From contig JAEXUD010000013.1 of the NCBI GenBank assembly GCA_023453025.1, positions 1 to 64,000 of the forward strand: a DNA stretch of 64,000 nt, in the 5' to 3' direction. Position 1 is the stretch's first letter, and every line of letters starts with the position of its first letter. Below, one piece after another: positions 1-7,086 of the stretch. Source of the DNA: Bacillota bacterium. GTDB lineage: Bacteria; Bacillota; Clostridia; Tissierellales; Sedimentibacteraceae. A program made the position numbers and the translations under genes. A model generated the notes under the pieces. The model searched no databases and was not told the DNA's origin. It was given only the letters and a program-made list of their open reading frames with translations.

Positions 1-8
1 GCAACAAT

Positions 9-37
9 TTGACAAACGCGAGCTTGAAATATATAAA
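9..37 (+). promoter_or_regulatory. Promoter of the tRNA operon
   Basis: TTGACA at 9-14 and TATAAA at 32-37 are separated by 17 bases. Transcription would begin about 8 bases before the first tRNA. No other strong promoter lies between the tRNA genes, so the cluster is probably one transcript ending at the hairpin at 714-738. Confidence 0.7.
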
Positions 38-51
38 TATTGGTACTAAAT

Positions 52-126
52 GCGGAAGTGGCTCAGTGGTAGAGCATCGCCTTGCCAAGGCGAGGGTCGC
101 GAGTTCGAATCTCGTCTTCCGCTCCA
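52..126 (+). tRNA. tRNA-Gly (GCC)
   Basis: A full cloverleaf can be folded. The acceptor arm GCGGAAG pairs with CTTCCGC, the anticodon loop is TTGCCAA (anticodon GCC), the T arm carries TTCGAAT, and the CCA end is encoded. It is the first gene of the tRNA operon. Confidence 0.95.
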
Positions 127-141
127 ATAAATATTCAACAT

Positions 142-230
142 GCGGGTGTAGCTCAATGGTATAAGCAGAGAGCCCAAATCATGGTTTTCGATTTGGTGCG
201 AATCGCTTAGTCAGGCAACATTGAGATTAA
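142..230 (+). pseudogene. Decayed tRNA-Gly 5' fragment
   Basis: The first 20 bases (142-161) are identical to the 5' end of the intact tRNA-Gly at 267. The similarity then stops. Downstream there is a 7-bp hairpin (CCAAATC / GATTTGG, 173-195) where the anticodon arm would be, but no recognisable T arm or 3' acceptor strand. This looks like a partial duplication of the neighbouring gene that has decayed. It should still be transcribed within the operon. Confidence 0.6.
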
Positions 231-266
231 CATAAGCTCGAAAAAGCAGTATAATATATATAACAT

Positions 267-340
267 GCGGGTGTAGCTCAATGGTAGAGCCCCAGCCTTC
301 CAAGCTGGTCGCGAGGGTCCGATTCCCTTCACCCGCTCCA
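267..340 (+). tRNA. tRNA-Gly (TCC)
   Basis: Acceptor strand GCGGGTG pairs with CACCCGC, the anticodon loop is CTTCCAA (anticodon TCC), and CCA is encoded. It is the intact relative of the fragment at 142. Confidence 0.95.
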
Positions 341-352
341 AATTATATTTAT

Positions 353-430
353 GGTGGATATGGCCTAGTTGGTTATGGCGCCAGATTGTGGCTCTGGAGG
401 TCGAGGGTTCGAATCCCTCTATTCACCCCA
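353..430 (+). tRNA. tRNA-His (GTG)
   Basis: The anticodon loop TTGTGGC gives anticodon GTG. The extra 5' G (G-1, position 353) opposite C73 is the identity mark of tRNA-His. The T loop (TTCGAAT) and CCA end are present. Confidence 0.95.
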
Positions 431-445
431 TTAAATTAATATTAA

Positions 446-519
446 GGCGCTATAGCCAAGTGGTAAGGCACAGGTCTGCAACACCTAGATCTCCAGTTCA
501 AATCTGGATGGCGCCTCCA
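446..519 (+). tRNA. tRNA-Cys (GCA)
   Basis: Acceptor strand GGCGCTA, anticodon loop CTGCAAC (anticodon GCA), T loop TTCAAAT, and an encoded TCCA 3' end. It is the fourth intact gene of the operon. Confidence 0.93.
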
Positions 520-560
520 AAAATGCCTTAATCCAATTATTCCCGACCGCAAAGGAGAGA

Positions 561-581
561 AAAATTGGTGAACGAGACTGC
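561..581 (+). repeat. Partial copy of the TTGGTGAACGAGACTGC repeat
   Basis: The string AAATTGGTGAACGAGACTGC recurs next to grpE (11580-11619), dnaK (13543-13576) and dnaJ (13732-13775). Here only the right-hand part is present, between the Cys and Arg tRNA genes. Confidence 0.7.
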
Positions 582-589
582 AAAATTCC

Positions 590-663
<74 letters not shown>

Positions 664-713
664 CTGAAATCGACGCTAATTTTTTATTAGCTTGTTTAGC
701 AGTAATAAAATTA

Positions 714-738
714 CCCTATAATAAAGATAGGGCTTTTT
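714..738 (+). terminator. Terminator of the tRNA operon
   Basis: Stem CCCTAT / ATAGGG with a 7-base loop is followed by CTTTTTT. It lies about 50 bases after tRNA-Arg. Confidence 0.8.
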
Positions 739-1066
739 TATTTCCAAGTTTTTCAGATAATTAGTGGATTTTAAAAAGGAAATAGAATAAAAACAATTAT
801 AATTAACGGAAAATTCAATATTGAATTTTTTAATGATTGAATAATTTAGGGGAATAGCAGACTGAGCATTCTGCCGTTCTCCTGTATTTATTAAATGGAC
901 AGCATAAATGTGTGTTTATTTAATGAAAATATTGAGATTGCAATGAAAAATATTGATTTATAACGTTGAGCAATGTATAATGTAAAGAATAATTTCATAA
1001 AATAAATTGTAATGCCTTTTAAACAAATAATATAAATATTATATGAGATAGCATTCTTTGCATATT
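739..1066. other. Non-coding stretch with two hairpins
   Basis: No open reading frame of convincing quality is seen. It contains a 20-base palindrome (AAAATTCAATATTGAATTTT, 810-829) and an imperfect hairpin at 849-882 (GGGGAA and GCAGA pairing with TCTGC and TTCTCC). Transcription from the leftward promoter at 1199-1227 would run into this stretch and meets no gene on that strand. Confidence 0.5.
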
Positions 1067-1118
1067 ATTATTCCTGATAACAATATGAGGCAACATTTCT
1101 ACAAATTTGTTTCATTCG
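1067..1118 (+). repeat. Left 52-bp inverted repeat of putative invertible element
   Basis: 48 of 52 bases match the reverse complement of 1964-2015. The mismatches are one single base and three within a 5-base block (GAGGC against AAAGA). The arm contains the palindrome ACAAATTTGT at 1101-1110, a possible strand-exchange core. Confidence 0.9.
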
Positions 1119-1198
1119 TTCAGATAATAAGTAAATGTTTTCAAAATAATTTTATAGATAATATTTTTATTCTATAACTGTTTAAAAAATACATTATG

Positions 1199-1227
1199 AT
1201 TATATATGGCAAGTGAAAAGTTGTCAA
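1199..1227 (-). promoter_or_regulatory. Consensus promoter inside the inverted-repeat segment
   Basis: On the minus strand TTGACA (1227-1222) and TATAAT (1204-1199) are exactly 17 bases apart, a perfect vegetative consensus. As read here it points left, away from the chemoreceptor, into gene-free DNA. Inversion between the repeats would turn it toward the gene at 2124. Confidence 0.8.
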
Positions 1228-1283
1228 CAGTTTCTGTAAAATCTTGTCGCATTTTATTATTTTTTGTAGAAAATGGTACAATG

Positions 1284-1844
1284 TTACAATTGTACTATTG
1301 AATAAAGTTCATCTTTTTGTTCCTGGTTAATACCTATATATCGGAGTGTAACGGCCTGAGAGCTGTGATTAAATGTATCCATAATCAAACCGATATTAAA
1401 CTTGGATAATTTATAGGTCCAATACCCCCACGTCTTACGCAGGCTGTGCGTTCCGAAATTTTCTATTCCGAGGACTTCAGCGGCTTCTGTCATAACCTTG
1501 TAGACCTGGACACGTCCTATGTATCCTCCTTTTCTGCTATGAAACAGATAATCATTATAACCTAAATTAAATTCATTTATATATTCATTTAAACATTTTC
1601 TTAGAGTGTCATTTATTTTAATACACTTTTCTTTTCCGGTTTTTTGTTCAATTATTATCAAATATTCCTTGAATTTAAAATCATTACGGTAAATATCACT
1701 GATTTTAATCGGAATAATGTCACTGATGCGCAATCCCGTATTTATCCCCATTTTAAAAAGAACAGCGTATTTAGGATTGTTTTTTGCCAAATAATTATAC
1801 ATCTGTTTAATTTTTTTCATTTCTCGAATTGGTTGAACTGTCAT
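1284..1844 (-). CDS. Small tyrosine recombinase, FimB/FimE-like
   Basis: The 186-residue protein is essentially the catalytic domain of a phage-integrase-type (tyrosine) recombinase, the size of FimB/FimE rather than a ~300-residue XerC or prophage integrase. All catalytic residues are present: Arg39 (GLRISD), Lys68 (KTGK), His133 and Arg136 (HSLR), His160 (FNHSS) and Tyr169 (LRYIG). It would cut and rejoin DNA through a 3'-phosphotyrosine. The start has AAGGGAG upstream, and a plausible promoter (TTGCAT, 17 bases, TATTAT) lies at 1906-1878 on the same strand. The gene sits wholly between two 52-bp inverted repeats, the likely substrate. An alternative is the lone recombinase of a small mobile element with terminal inverted repeats. 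Confidence 0.9.
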   Translation of the reverse strand: MTVQPIREMKKIKQMYNYLAKNNPKYAVLFKMGINTGLRISDIIPIKISDIYRNDFKFKEYLIIIEQKTGKEKCIKINDTLRKCLNEYINEFNLGYNDYLFHSRKGGYIGRVQVYKVMTEAAEVLGIENFGTHSLRKTWGYWTYKLSKFNIGLIMDTFNHSSQAVTLRYIGINQEQKDELYSIVQL

Positions 1845-1877
1845 AGTGTGTCTCCCTTATATTTTATGTAGTATTAC

Positions 1878-1906
1878 ATAATAACTCATATACTGTAAAT
1901 ATGCAA
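1878..1906 (-). promoter_or_regulatory. Probable promoter of the recombinase gene
   Basis: Minus-strand TTGCAT (1906-1901) and TATTAT (1883-1878) are 17 bases apart, about 34 bases before the ATG. After inversion this promoter would also face the chemoreceptor gene. Confidence 0.5.
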
Positions 1907-1963
1907 AATATATCTATGCCTAAATTGCGAAAGGCAAGCAGAATTAAGGGGTTCAGGCAGCAT

Positions 1964-2015
1964 CGAATGAAACAAATTTGTAGAAATGTTTCTTTATATT
2001 GTTATCAGGAGTAAT
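1964..2015 (-). repeat. Right 52-bp inverted repeat of putative invertible element
   Basis: Reverse complement of 1067-1118 with 48/52 identity; palindrome ACAAATTTGT at 1972-1981. The arm ends 108 bases before the chemoreceptor start. Those 108 bases contain no good -35/-10 pair. Confidence 0.9.
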
Positions 2016-2123
2016 GGTATATAAGAAATACATTATGCCTTATATAACAATACTTTCTTAATATAAATCATATGTTTATAAGTTATCAAAACAGTCGTAA
2101 ATTTAAAATCGCAGGAGGAAAAA

Positions 2124-3821
2124 ATGAAGAACTTTAAAATTCGAAAAAAATTGGTTGTGACATTTGGAATTGTTTTGCTTTTATTTGTTGGAGCGATGGG
2201 AAGCGCAATTGCAGGTATGAGAACTTTGTCGTCTAATTTTAAAACCTTTTATGAGGGACCTTACGTTATATCTAATGCGTCTATGAGCATGAGACGCATA
2301 CTTCAAGGACTTGAAAAGGACATATTATTGATGATAACCGAGGACTCCTCGGAGGCTGATACATACATTCAGAATATGAACAGTATGCTTGAAGAATTAA
2401 ACAATGAAATAACAGCTTTAGAAGAAAATCTCGTTGTTAAGGAAAGTCAGGAGCTGTTAGAGCAAATAAATATACATTTAAAAGATGGTGGTGAATATAG
2501 ACAGCAAATAGTTGAACTGATAAAAGCAGGTAAAACTAATGAGGCCAATAAAATTTATTACAATAATTATTCTCATATTGCAACAAATCTTAGGGAAATG
2601 GCAGATGAAATAGGCAAGCATGCGGACGAGCTTGGTGTAAGCTACTATAATGACGGAAGGTCAGCGGAAAAAGCTGCATATATTACTCTAATTGGTTTTT
2701 TTATAGCTGCATTGGTAGTTATTATTGTTCTGGTTATCTATATTGTTAAAAGTATTACGAAGCCTGTTTATGAAATTGAAAGAGCCACAAAGCAGCTGGC
2801 GGAAGGTGATTTAAATGCCATTGTCACATATGAATCCAAAGATGAATTAGGTTCTTTAGCAGACAGTGTACGTAAACTTATCAGCAATCTCAGCGGATAT
2901 ATTTTAAATATTTCAGAGGTGCTTAAAAATATGGCAGATGGTGACATGACGGTTATGGTTGATATGGAGTATAAAAAGGATTTTGCACCTATTAAAAGCT
3001 CCATGGAAAATATTCTTAATTCTATGAATAATACACTTCTTCAGATAAGTCAATCATCGCAGCAAGTGGCATCAGGTTCTTCGCAGGTAGCGGCAGCTTC
3101 CCAGGTGCTTTCCCAAGGGGCAACGGAGCAAGCCGGTTCCATAGAAGAATTGGTGGCAACGATTACGGAAATTACCGATCAGGTCAACAGAAATGCTGCA
3201 AATGCCCAGCAGGCTAATTCCATGGTTTCTGAAACTTCTGTTGAAATAGAAAATGGAAACCGGCAAATGGTGCAGCTCGTAGAAGCTATGAATAATATAA
3301 CCAAGACATCCAATCAGATACGTAACATCATCAAGACTATTGATGATATAGCATTTCAAACCAATATACTTTCTTTAAATGCCGCTGTCGAAGCAGCAAG
3401 AGCAGGAAACGCAGGTAAAGGATTTGCAGTGGTTGCAGAGGAAGTCCGCAGCCTTGCGGCAAAAAGTGCTGATGCTGCTAAGGATACAACACAGTTAATC
3501 GAAAATGCACTCTTGGCAGTTGAAAATGGTACGGCAGTGGTAGCTCAAACAGAGCAGTCATTAGGAACAATCGAAAAAAAGGCAGAGCTGGTAGCCAGAT
3601 TTGTTAATGAAATTGCAGATGCATCTAATTCTCAAGCTGCATCGCTAAGCCAGACCAGTTCTGGAATAGAGCAGATTTCATCTGTTGTTCAGGATAATTC
3701 TGCTACTGCCGAAGAGAGTGCTGCCTCCAGTGAAGAGCTGTCCGGATTGGCAGAGTCTCTGCGTAAACTTATAGAGCAGTTTAAGCTTAGAAGCGAGAGT
3801 GTTGACTTTGAGTATATGTGA
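2124..3821 (+). CDS. Methyl-accepting chemotaxis protein
   Basis: The 565-residue transmembrane chemoreceptor passes ligand signals to the CheA/CheW kinase. Residues ~10-32 form the first membrane segment, a helical extracytoplasmic sensor of the four-helix-bundle kind follows, and the second membrane segment is ~183-208. A HAMP domain starts at ~209, and a long methyl-accepting coiled coil runs from ~300. The highly conserved hairpin tip is at ~403-446 (IDDIAFQTNILSLNAAVEAA). Start fixed by AGGAGGAAAAAATG. No strong promoter lies between the right inverted repeat and this gene, so expression may depend on the invertible segment upstream. The HD-GYP gene follows at once and is probably co-transcribed. 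The ligand cannot be told from the sequence. Confidence 0.95.
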   Translation: MKNFKIRKKLVVTFGIVLLLFVGAMGSAIAGMRTLSSNFKTFYEGPYVISNASMSMRRILQGLEKDILLMITEDSSEADTYIQNMNSMLEELNNEITALEENLVVKESQELLEQINIHLKDGGEYRQQIVELIKAGKTNEANKIYYNNYSHIATNLREMADEIGKHADELGVSYYNDGRSAEKAAYITLIGFFIAALVVIIVLVIYIVKSITKPVYEIERATKQLAEGDLNAIVTYESKDELGSLADSVRKLISNLSGYILNISEVLKNMADGDMTVMVDMEYKKDFAPIKSSMENILNSMNNTLLQISQSSQQVASGSSQVAAASQVLSQGATEQAGSIEELVATITEITDQVNRNAANAQQANSMVSETSVEIENGNRQMVQLVEAMNNITKTSNQIRNIIKTIDDIAFQTNILSLNAAVEAARAGNAGKGFAVVAEEVRSLAAKSADAAKDTTQLIENALLAVENGTAVVAQTEQSLGTIEKKAELVARFVNEIADASNSQAASLSQTSSGIEQISSVVQDNSATAEESAASSEELSGLAESLRKLIEQFKLRSESVDFEYM

Positions 3822-3837
3822 TAATCCAAAGGGTACA

Positions 3838-4434
3838 ATGTGCTACCCGATGGAATGCAGCTCAAGGCATTCTGTACGGACAAAATTTATGATGAAAATA
3901 TTGGTGGATGAAGCGTTGAAGCGCGGACTATATCCGGAAATTCTCTCATACGAAAACAATATGATAATTTCAAATGCGGCATTATTTCATGATCTGGGAA
4001 AATTAAGCATTCCCGCTTACATTCTTAACAAACCTGGTAAATTGACTCCGGAAGAATATGAAGTCATTAAAACCCATACTACAATTGGAAGAGATGTGTT
4101 ATTATCCTGTAAAGATATCCTTGGGTATAATGATAAAGAAATTCAGTTTACTTCAGAGATTGTATATTCTCATCATGAGCGTTGGGATGGTTCAGGTTAT
4201 CCTCAAGGGTTAAAAGGCAACGAGATTCCTGTATCCGCACGTCTGATGGCAATAGCAGATGCCTATGATGCAATGACAGGTAAGCGTTTATACAAGGAAG
4301 CATACGATCACAAGAAAGCGGCAGAAATAATTATCAAAAGTTCGGGAGCACATTTTGAACCTCAAGCGGTGGAACTTTTTATGGCACTGCAGACTGCTTT
4401 TTATGATGTTGCGTTTCAATACAGAGACAAATAG
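3838..4434 (+). CDS. Stand-alone HD-GYP domain protein (c-di-GMP phosphodiesterase)
   Basis: About 198 residues, almost entirely an HD-GYP domain, which hydrolyses cyclic di-GMP. The metal-binding HD motif (FHDLGK, ~residue 51) and the GYP signature (HHERWDGSGYP, ~112) are intact. It resembles the C-terminal half of REC-HD-GYP response regulators, but no receiver, PAS or membrane domain precedes it. The start is uncertain: ATG 3838 has AAAGGG upstream, while an in-frame GTG at 3799 would overlap the chemoreceptor by 23 bases. The missing N-terminus may reflect an old deletion that joined the two genes. If active, it would tie c-di-GMP breakdown to chemoreceptor expression. Confidence 0.85.
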   Translation: MCYPMECSSRHSVRTKFMMKILVDEALKRGLYPEILSYENNMIISNAALFHDLGKLSIPAYILNKPGKLTPEEYEVIKTHTTIGRDVLLSCKDILGYNDKEIQFTSEIVYSHHERWDGSGYPQGLKGNEIPVSARLMAIADAYDAMTGKRLYKEAYDHKKAAEIIIKSSGAHFEPQAVELFMALQTAFYDVAFQYRDK

Positions 4435-4507
4435 ATTTTATTACAATTTATCTTTGGATACCGGTATTATTAGAAATAACTTCCGCCAAAAAAAATCTAT
4501 AATAAGT

Positions 4508-4536
4508 TTGAAAATATTTATTTAATAATATATAAT
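4508..4536 (+). promoter_or_regulatory. Promoter of the OsmC-prmA operon
   Basis: TTGAAA (4508-4513), 17-base spacer, TATAAT (4531-4536), 28 bases before the OsmC-like start. Confidence 0.65.
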
Positions 4537-4564
4537 TAATATTAATTTATTATAGGAGATGCTT

Positions 4565-4984
4565 ATGAACAAGACTAATATTCATGCTGAATTAAAGGGC
4601 AATATGGCATTTGAAATGCAAATAAACGGACATACGGTAATAACAGATGCTACACCGGAGCATGGGGGCAACGGCTATGGACCGAGCCCAAAGGCATTGT
4701 TGCTGGCAGGGCTGATTGGATGCTCAGGAATAGACATAATGATGATTACTAAAAAAATGAGACTTGATATTGAAGACGTTAATGTTGAAGTTGAAGCTGA
4801 ATCAAGAGATGAGGACCCCAAAATATACAATTACATAAAGCTTATATATAAATTTAAAGGGAAAGACCTTTCATACAGCAATATTGAAAGAGCAGTAAAG
4901 CTTTCAATAGAGAAATATTGCGGTGTTGCGGCAATGCTTAAGGAAGCGGTGCCCATAACATATGAAATAAAAATAGAAGGCTGA
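4565..4984 (+). CDS. OsmC-like redox protein
   Basis: OsmC/Ohr-family proteins use a pair of cysteines to reduce peroxides, with thiol partners that differ by subgroup. Both expected cysteines are present: LIGCSGID in the central helix and KYCGVAAM near the C-terminus. The length of 139 residues is typical. An earlier ATG at 4559 touches the AGGAG site; the ATG at 4565 has the proper 6-base gap and is preferred. prmA follows after 14 bases, so the two probably form one transcript. The subgroup looks closer to the YhfA-like OsmC proteins than to Ohr, but that is a judgement by eye. Confidence 0.88.
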   Translation: MNKTNIHAELKGNMAFEMQINGHTVITDATPEHGGNGYGPSPKALLLAGLIGCSGIDIMMITKKMRLDIEDVNVEVEAESRDEDPKIYNYIKLIYKFKGKDLSYSNIERAVKLSIEKYCGVAAMLKEAVPITYEIKIEG

Positions 4985-4998
4985 TAACGGGAGAAAAA

Positions 4999-5973
4999 AT
5001 GAACTGGACTGAAGTTTCAATATATACAACAACGAACGGAATAGAAATAATTAATGGGGCACTGATAAAACTGAGTATTAATGATGCAGTCATAGAAGAC
5101 TCAAGTGTATTTGAAGATTTTTTACAGAATGATACATTAAACTGGGATTATTATGATGAAGAGCTTTCAAAAATGCAAAATTGCGAAAGCTGTATAAAGG
5201 TATACTTGGCTGACAATGATCAAGGCAAAACATTATTGCAGGAAATATATAATTTCATAGGAAATTTACAAAATGAAAATAAGGATATGGATATGGGAAG
5301 ACTAGAAATAGTTACCAGGACCTTAAACGATGAAGACTGGGCAAATAACTGGAAACAGTATTTCAAGCCATTTACCGTATCAGATAAAATTATAATAAAA
5401 CCATCGTGGGAGGAGCTGACTGAATCAACAGACGGGAAAATTATCCTTGAAATTGATCCGGGTATGAGCTTTGGAACCGGTCAGCATCATACTACGAGAC
5501 TGTGTATAGAGCAAATTGTAAAACATATAAATGAAGGAATGGAAGTTCTGGATATGGGCTGCGGCAGTGGAATACTTTCAATTGCCTCAATATTGCTGGG
5601 TGCAGGTAAGGTAACCGGAGTTGACATAGATGAAAATGCAGTGAGAATTGCAAAGGAAAATGCAGAGCTGAATAATATTTATGATGACAGATTTTCCGTA
5701 TACTGCGGAGAAGTAACCGAAGATAAAAATTTACAGGCGGCAATAGGCTTCAATAAATATGATATTATAGCAGTGAATATCATTGCTCAAATAATCATGG
5801 GGATGAGCTTTACTTTCCCCAAATTTCTAAAACATGGCGGATTAGTTATTGCTTCAGGTATAATAAAAAAATATGTCGATGAGGTAGAAGATAATTTCAA
5901 ATCTCTGGGATTTGAAATATTAGAAATTAACTATAGCGAGGAATGGGTCAGCATAACTGCAAGATTGAAATAG
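4999..5973 (+). CDS. prmA: Ribosomal protein L11 methyltransferase
   Basis: The 324-residue protein transfers methyl groups from S-adenosylmethionine to ribosomal protein L11. An N-terminal substrate-recognition domain precedes a Rossmann-fold methyltransferase domain with motif I DMGCGSGILSIA (~residues 187-198). The preceding IDPGMSFGTGQHHTTRLC stretch and the later AVNIIAQII (NPP-like region) are typical of PrmA. It is followed by rsmE. In many Clostridia these two genes lie directly downstream of dnaJ; here they lie about 8 kb before it. Confidence 0.95.
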   Translation: MNWTEVSIYTTTNGIEIINGALIKLSINDAVIEDSSVFEDFLQNDTLNWDYYDEELSKMQNCESCIKVYLADNDQGKTLLQEIYNFIGNLQNENKDMDMGRLEIVTRTLNDEDWANNWKQYFKPFTVSDKIIIKPSWEELTESTDGKIILEIDPGMSFGTGQHHTTRLCIEQIVKHINEGMEVLDMGCGSGILSIASILLGAGKVTGVDIDENAVRIAKENAELNNIYDDRFSVYCGEVTEDKNLQAAIGFNKYDIIAVNIIAQIIMGMSFTFPKFLKHGGLVIASGIIKKYVDEVEDNFKSLGFEILEINYSEEWVSITARLK

Positions 5974-5981
5974 GGCTAGGG

Positions 5982-6008
5982 GATTCTTCACCTTCGGTTC
6001 AGAATGAC
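5982..6008 (-). repeat. Copy of the GTCATTCTGAG...GAAGAATC intergenic repeat
   Basis: Reading the minus strand gives GTCATTCTGAACC then GGTGAAGAATC, a variant of the repeat at 23310, 48122, 52126 and 53933. It sits between prmA and rsmE. Confidence 0.75.
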
Positions 6009-6075
6009 GAGGGCTGCGCTCACAGAATGACAGTGAGTGAGGCATTTACAGCAATGACATAGACAGGAGGATTTT

Positions 6076-6813
6076 ATGTTCAGGTACTTTTGTGCAGAAG
6101 AAAATATTGATGGCAATAGGGTGCGTGTAACAGGCGGTGATGCCAGACATTTAAAAACAATATTGCGTGCCGAAGCAGGAGAGCTGATTTCTGTTGTTAC
6201 TGATACAAAAGAGTATAGAGCTGAAATAACAGAAATAAACAAGGATGATATAATTTGTGAAATTGTTGAAGAAATAGACAGAAATAATGAAGCGAAAATT
6301 AGCATAACTCTGTGTCAGGGAATTCCAAAACAGACAAAAATGGAAACAATAATTCAGCAGAATGTGGAGTTGGGAGTGAAAAACTTTATTCCGTTAATTA
6401 CAGAACGAACTGTGGTTAAGCTCAATGACAAGGACAGAGAACAGAAAAAGCTTGATAGATGGAGAAAAATTGCAAAGGAATCTTCCAAACAAAGCAAGCG
6501 AAACATTATTCCCACAGTAGAGGATATAATGACGGTTAAGGAGCTCATAGAAAGACTAAAAAATGAAGATGCAGAAGTTATTGTCCCCTATGAGCTGGAG
6601 GACATGAAAATATTAAAGGATGTTTTATCAGAACCAAAAAAGAATTATTACATTATCATAGGACCTGAAGGCGGATTTGACATTAAAGAAGTAGAAATGT
6701 TCAAGGAAATCGGAGCACATATTGTGACATTGGGCAAAAGAATTCTGCGTACAGAAACTGCCGGAGTTGTGTCTGCATCAGTAGTTATGTATGCCTGCAA
6801 TGAAATGGAATAA
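6076..6813 (+). CDS. rsmE: 16S rRNA m3U1498 methyltransferase
   Basis: The 245-residue SPOUT-fold enzyme methylates N3 of U1498 in 16S rRNA. An N-terminal PUA-like domain begins with MFRYFCAEENI and includes GDARHLKTILR, typical of RsmE. The C-terminal knot region carries IIGPEGGF (~residues 193-200) and LGKRILRTETA (~217-227), the SAM-binding loop signatures. Start supported by AGGAGG. It is downstream of prmA; the terminator at 6903 closes the unit. Confidence 0.95.
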   Translation: MFRYFCAEENIDGNRVRVTGGDARHLKTILRAEAGELISVVTDTKEYRAEITEINKDDIICEIVEEIDRNNEAKISITLCQGIPKQTKMETIIQQNVELGVKNFIPLITERTVVKLNDKDREQKKLDRWRKIAKESSKQSKRNIIPTVEDIMTVKELIERLKNEDAEVIVPYELEDMKILKDVLSEPKKNYYIIIGPEGGFDIKEVEMFKEIGAHIVTLGKRILRTETAGVVSASVVMYACNEME

Positions 6814-6879
6814 TGAATACGCTCCGGTTGCCTTCCTTCCGGTGCCTTGAAGTATGAACTTTTTCAACAATCTGCCATC

Positions 6880-6927
6880 TTGATGACTTTGTCATCAATT
6901 CGAAGCTGCTTAATTGCAGCTTTTTTG
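6880..6927 (+). terminator. Tandem hairpins, the second a terminator
   Basis: A perfect 8-bp hairpin (TTGATGAC ttt GTCATCAA, 6880-6898) is followed by AAGCTGC ttaatt GCAGCTT with a T-run (6903-6927). The second has the form of an intrinsic terminator for prmA-rsmE. Confidence 0.8.
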
Positions 6928-7026
6928 TTTGCGTTAAAGTATGACGTATTTATTATTAAATATGTTATATATTTGTAATATAAAGAATATTTGTCATAAA
7001 ATTAGTTTTTGGAAGAAATTTCGCTA

Positions 7027-7055
7027 GAGACAAAAATAGCTCATTCAGTTATAAT
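7027..7055 (+). promoter_or_regulatory. Probable promoter of the symporter gene
   Basis: A perfect TATAAT (7050-7055) has GAGACA 17 bases upstream as a weak -35 element. Confidence 0.45.
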
Positions 7056-7086
7056 GTTTGGAGGTTAATTAAAAGGAGGATATTTA

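Noticed and set aside
142..230. A fifth functional glycine tRNA
   Set aside because: Only the 5' 20 bases match; no T arm, no 3' acceptor strand and no CCA can be found.
1067..2015. Prophage or integrative element based on the recombinase and nearby tRNA genes
   Set aside because: The enzyme is only a catalytic domain of FimB size, no phage or conjugation genes are near, and the flanking repeats are inverted, not direct att-like copies of a tRNA 3' end.
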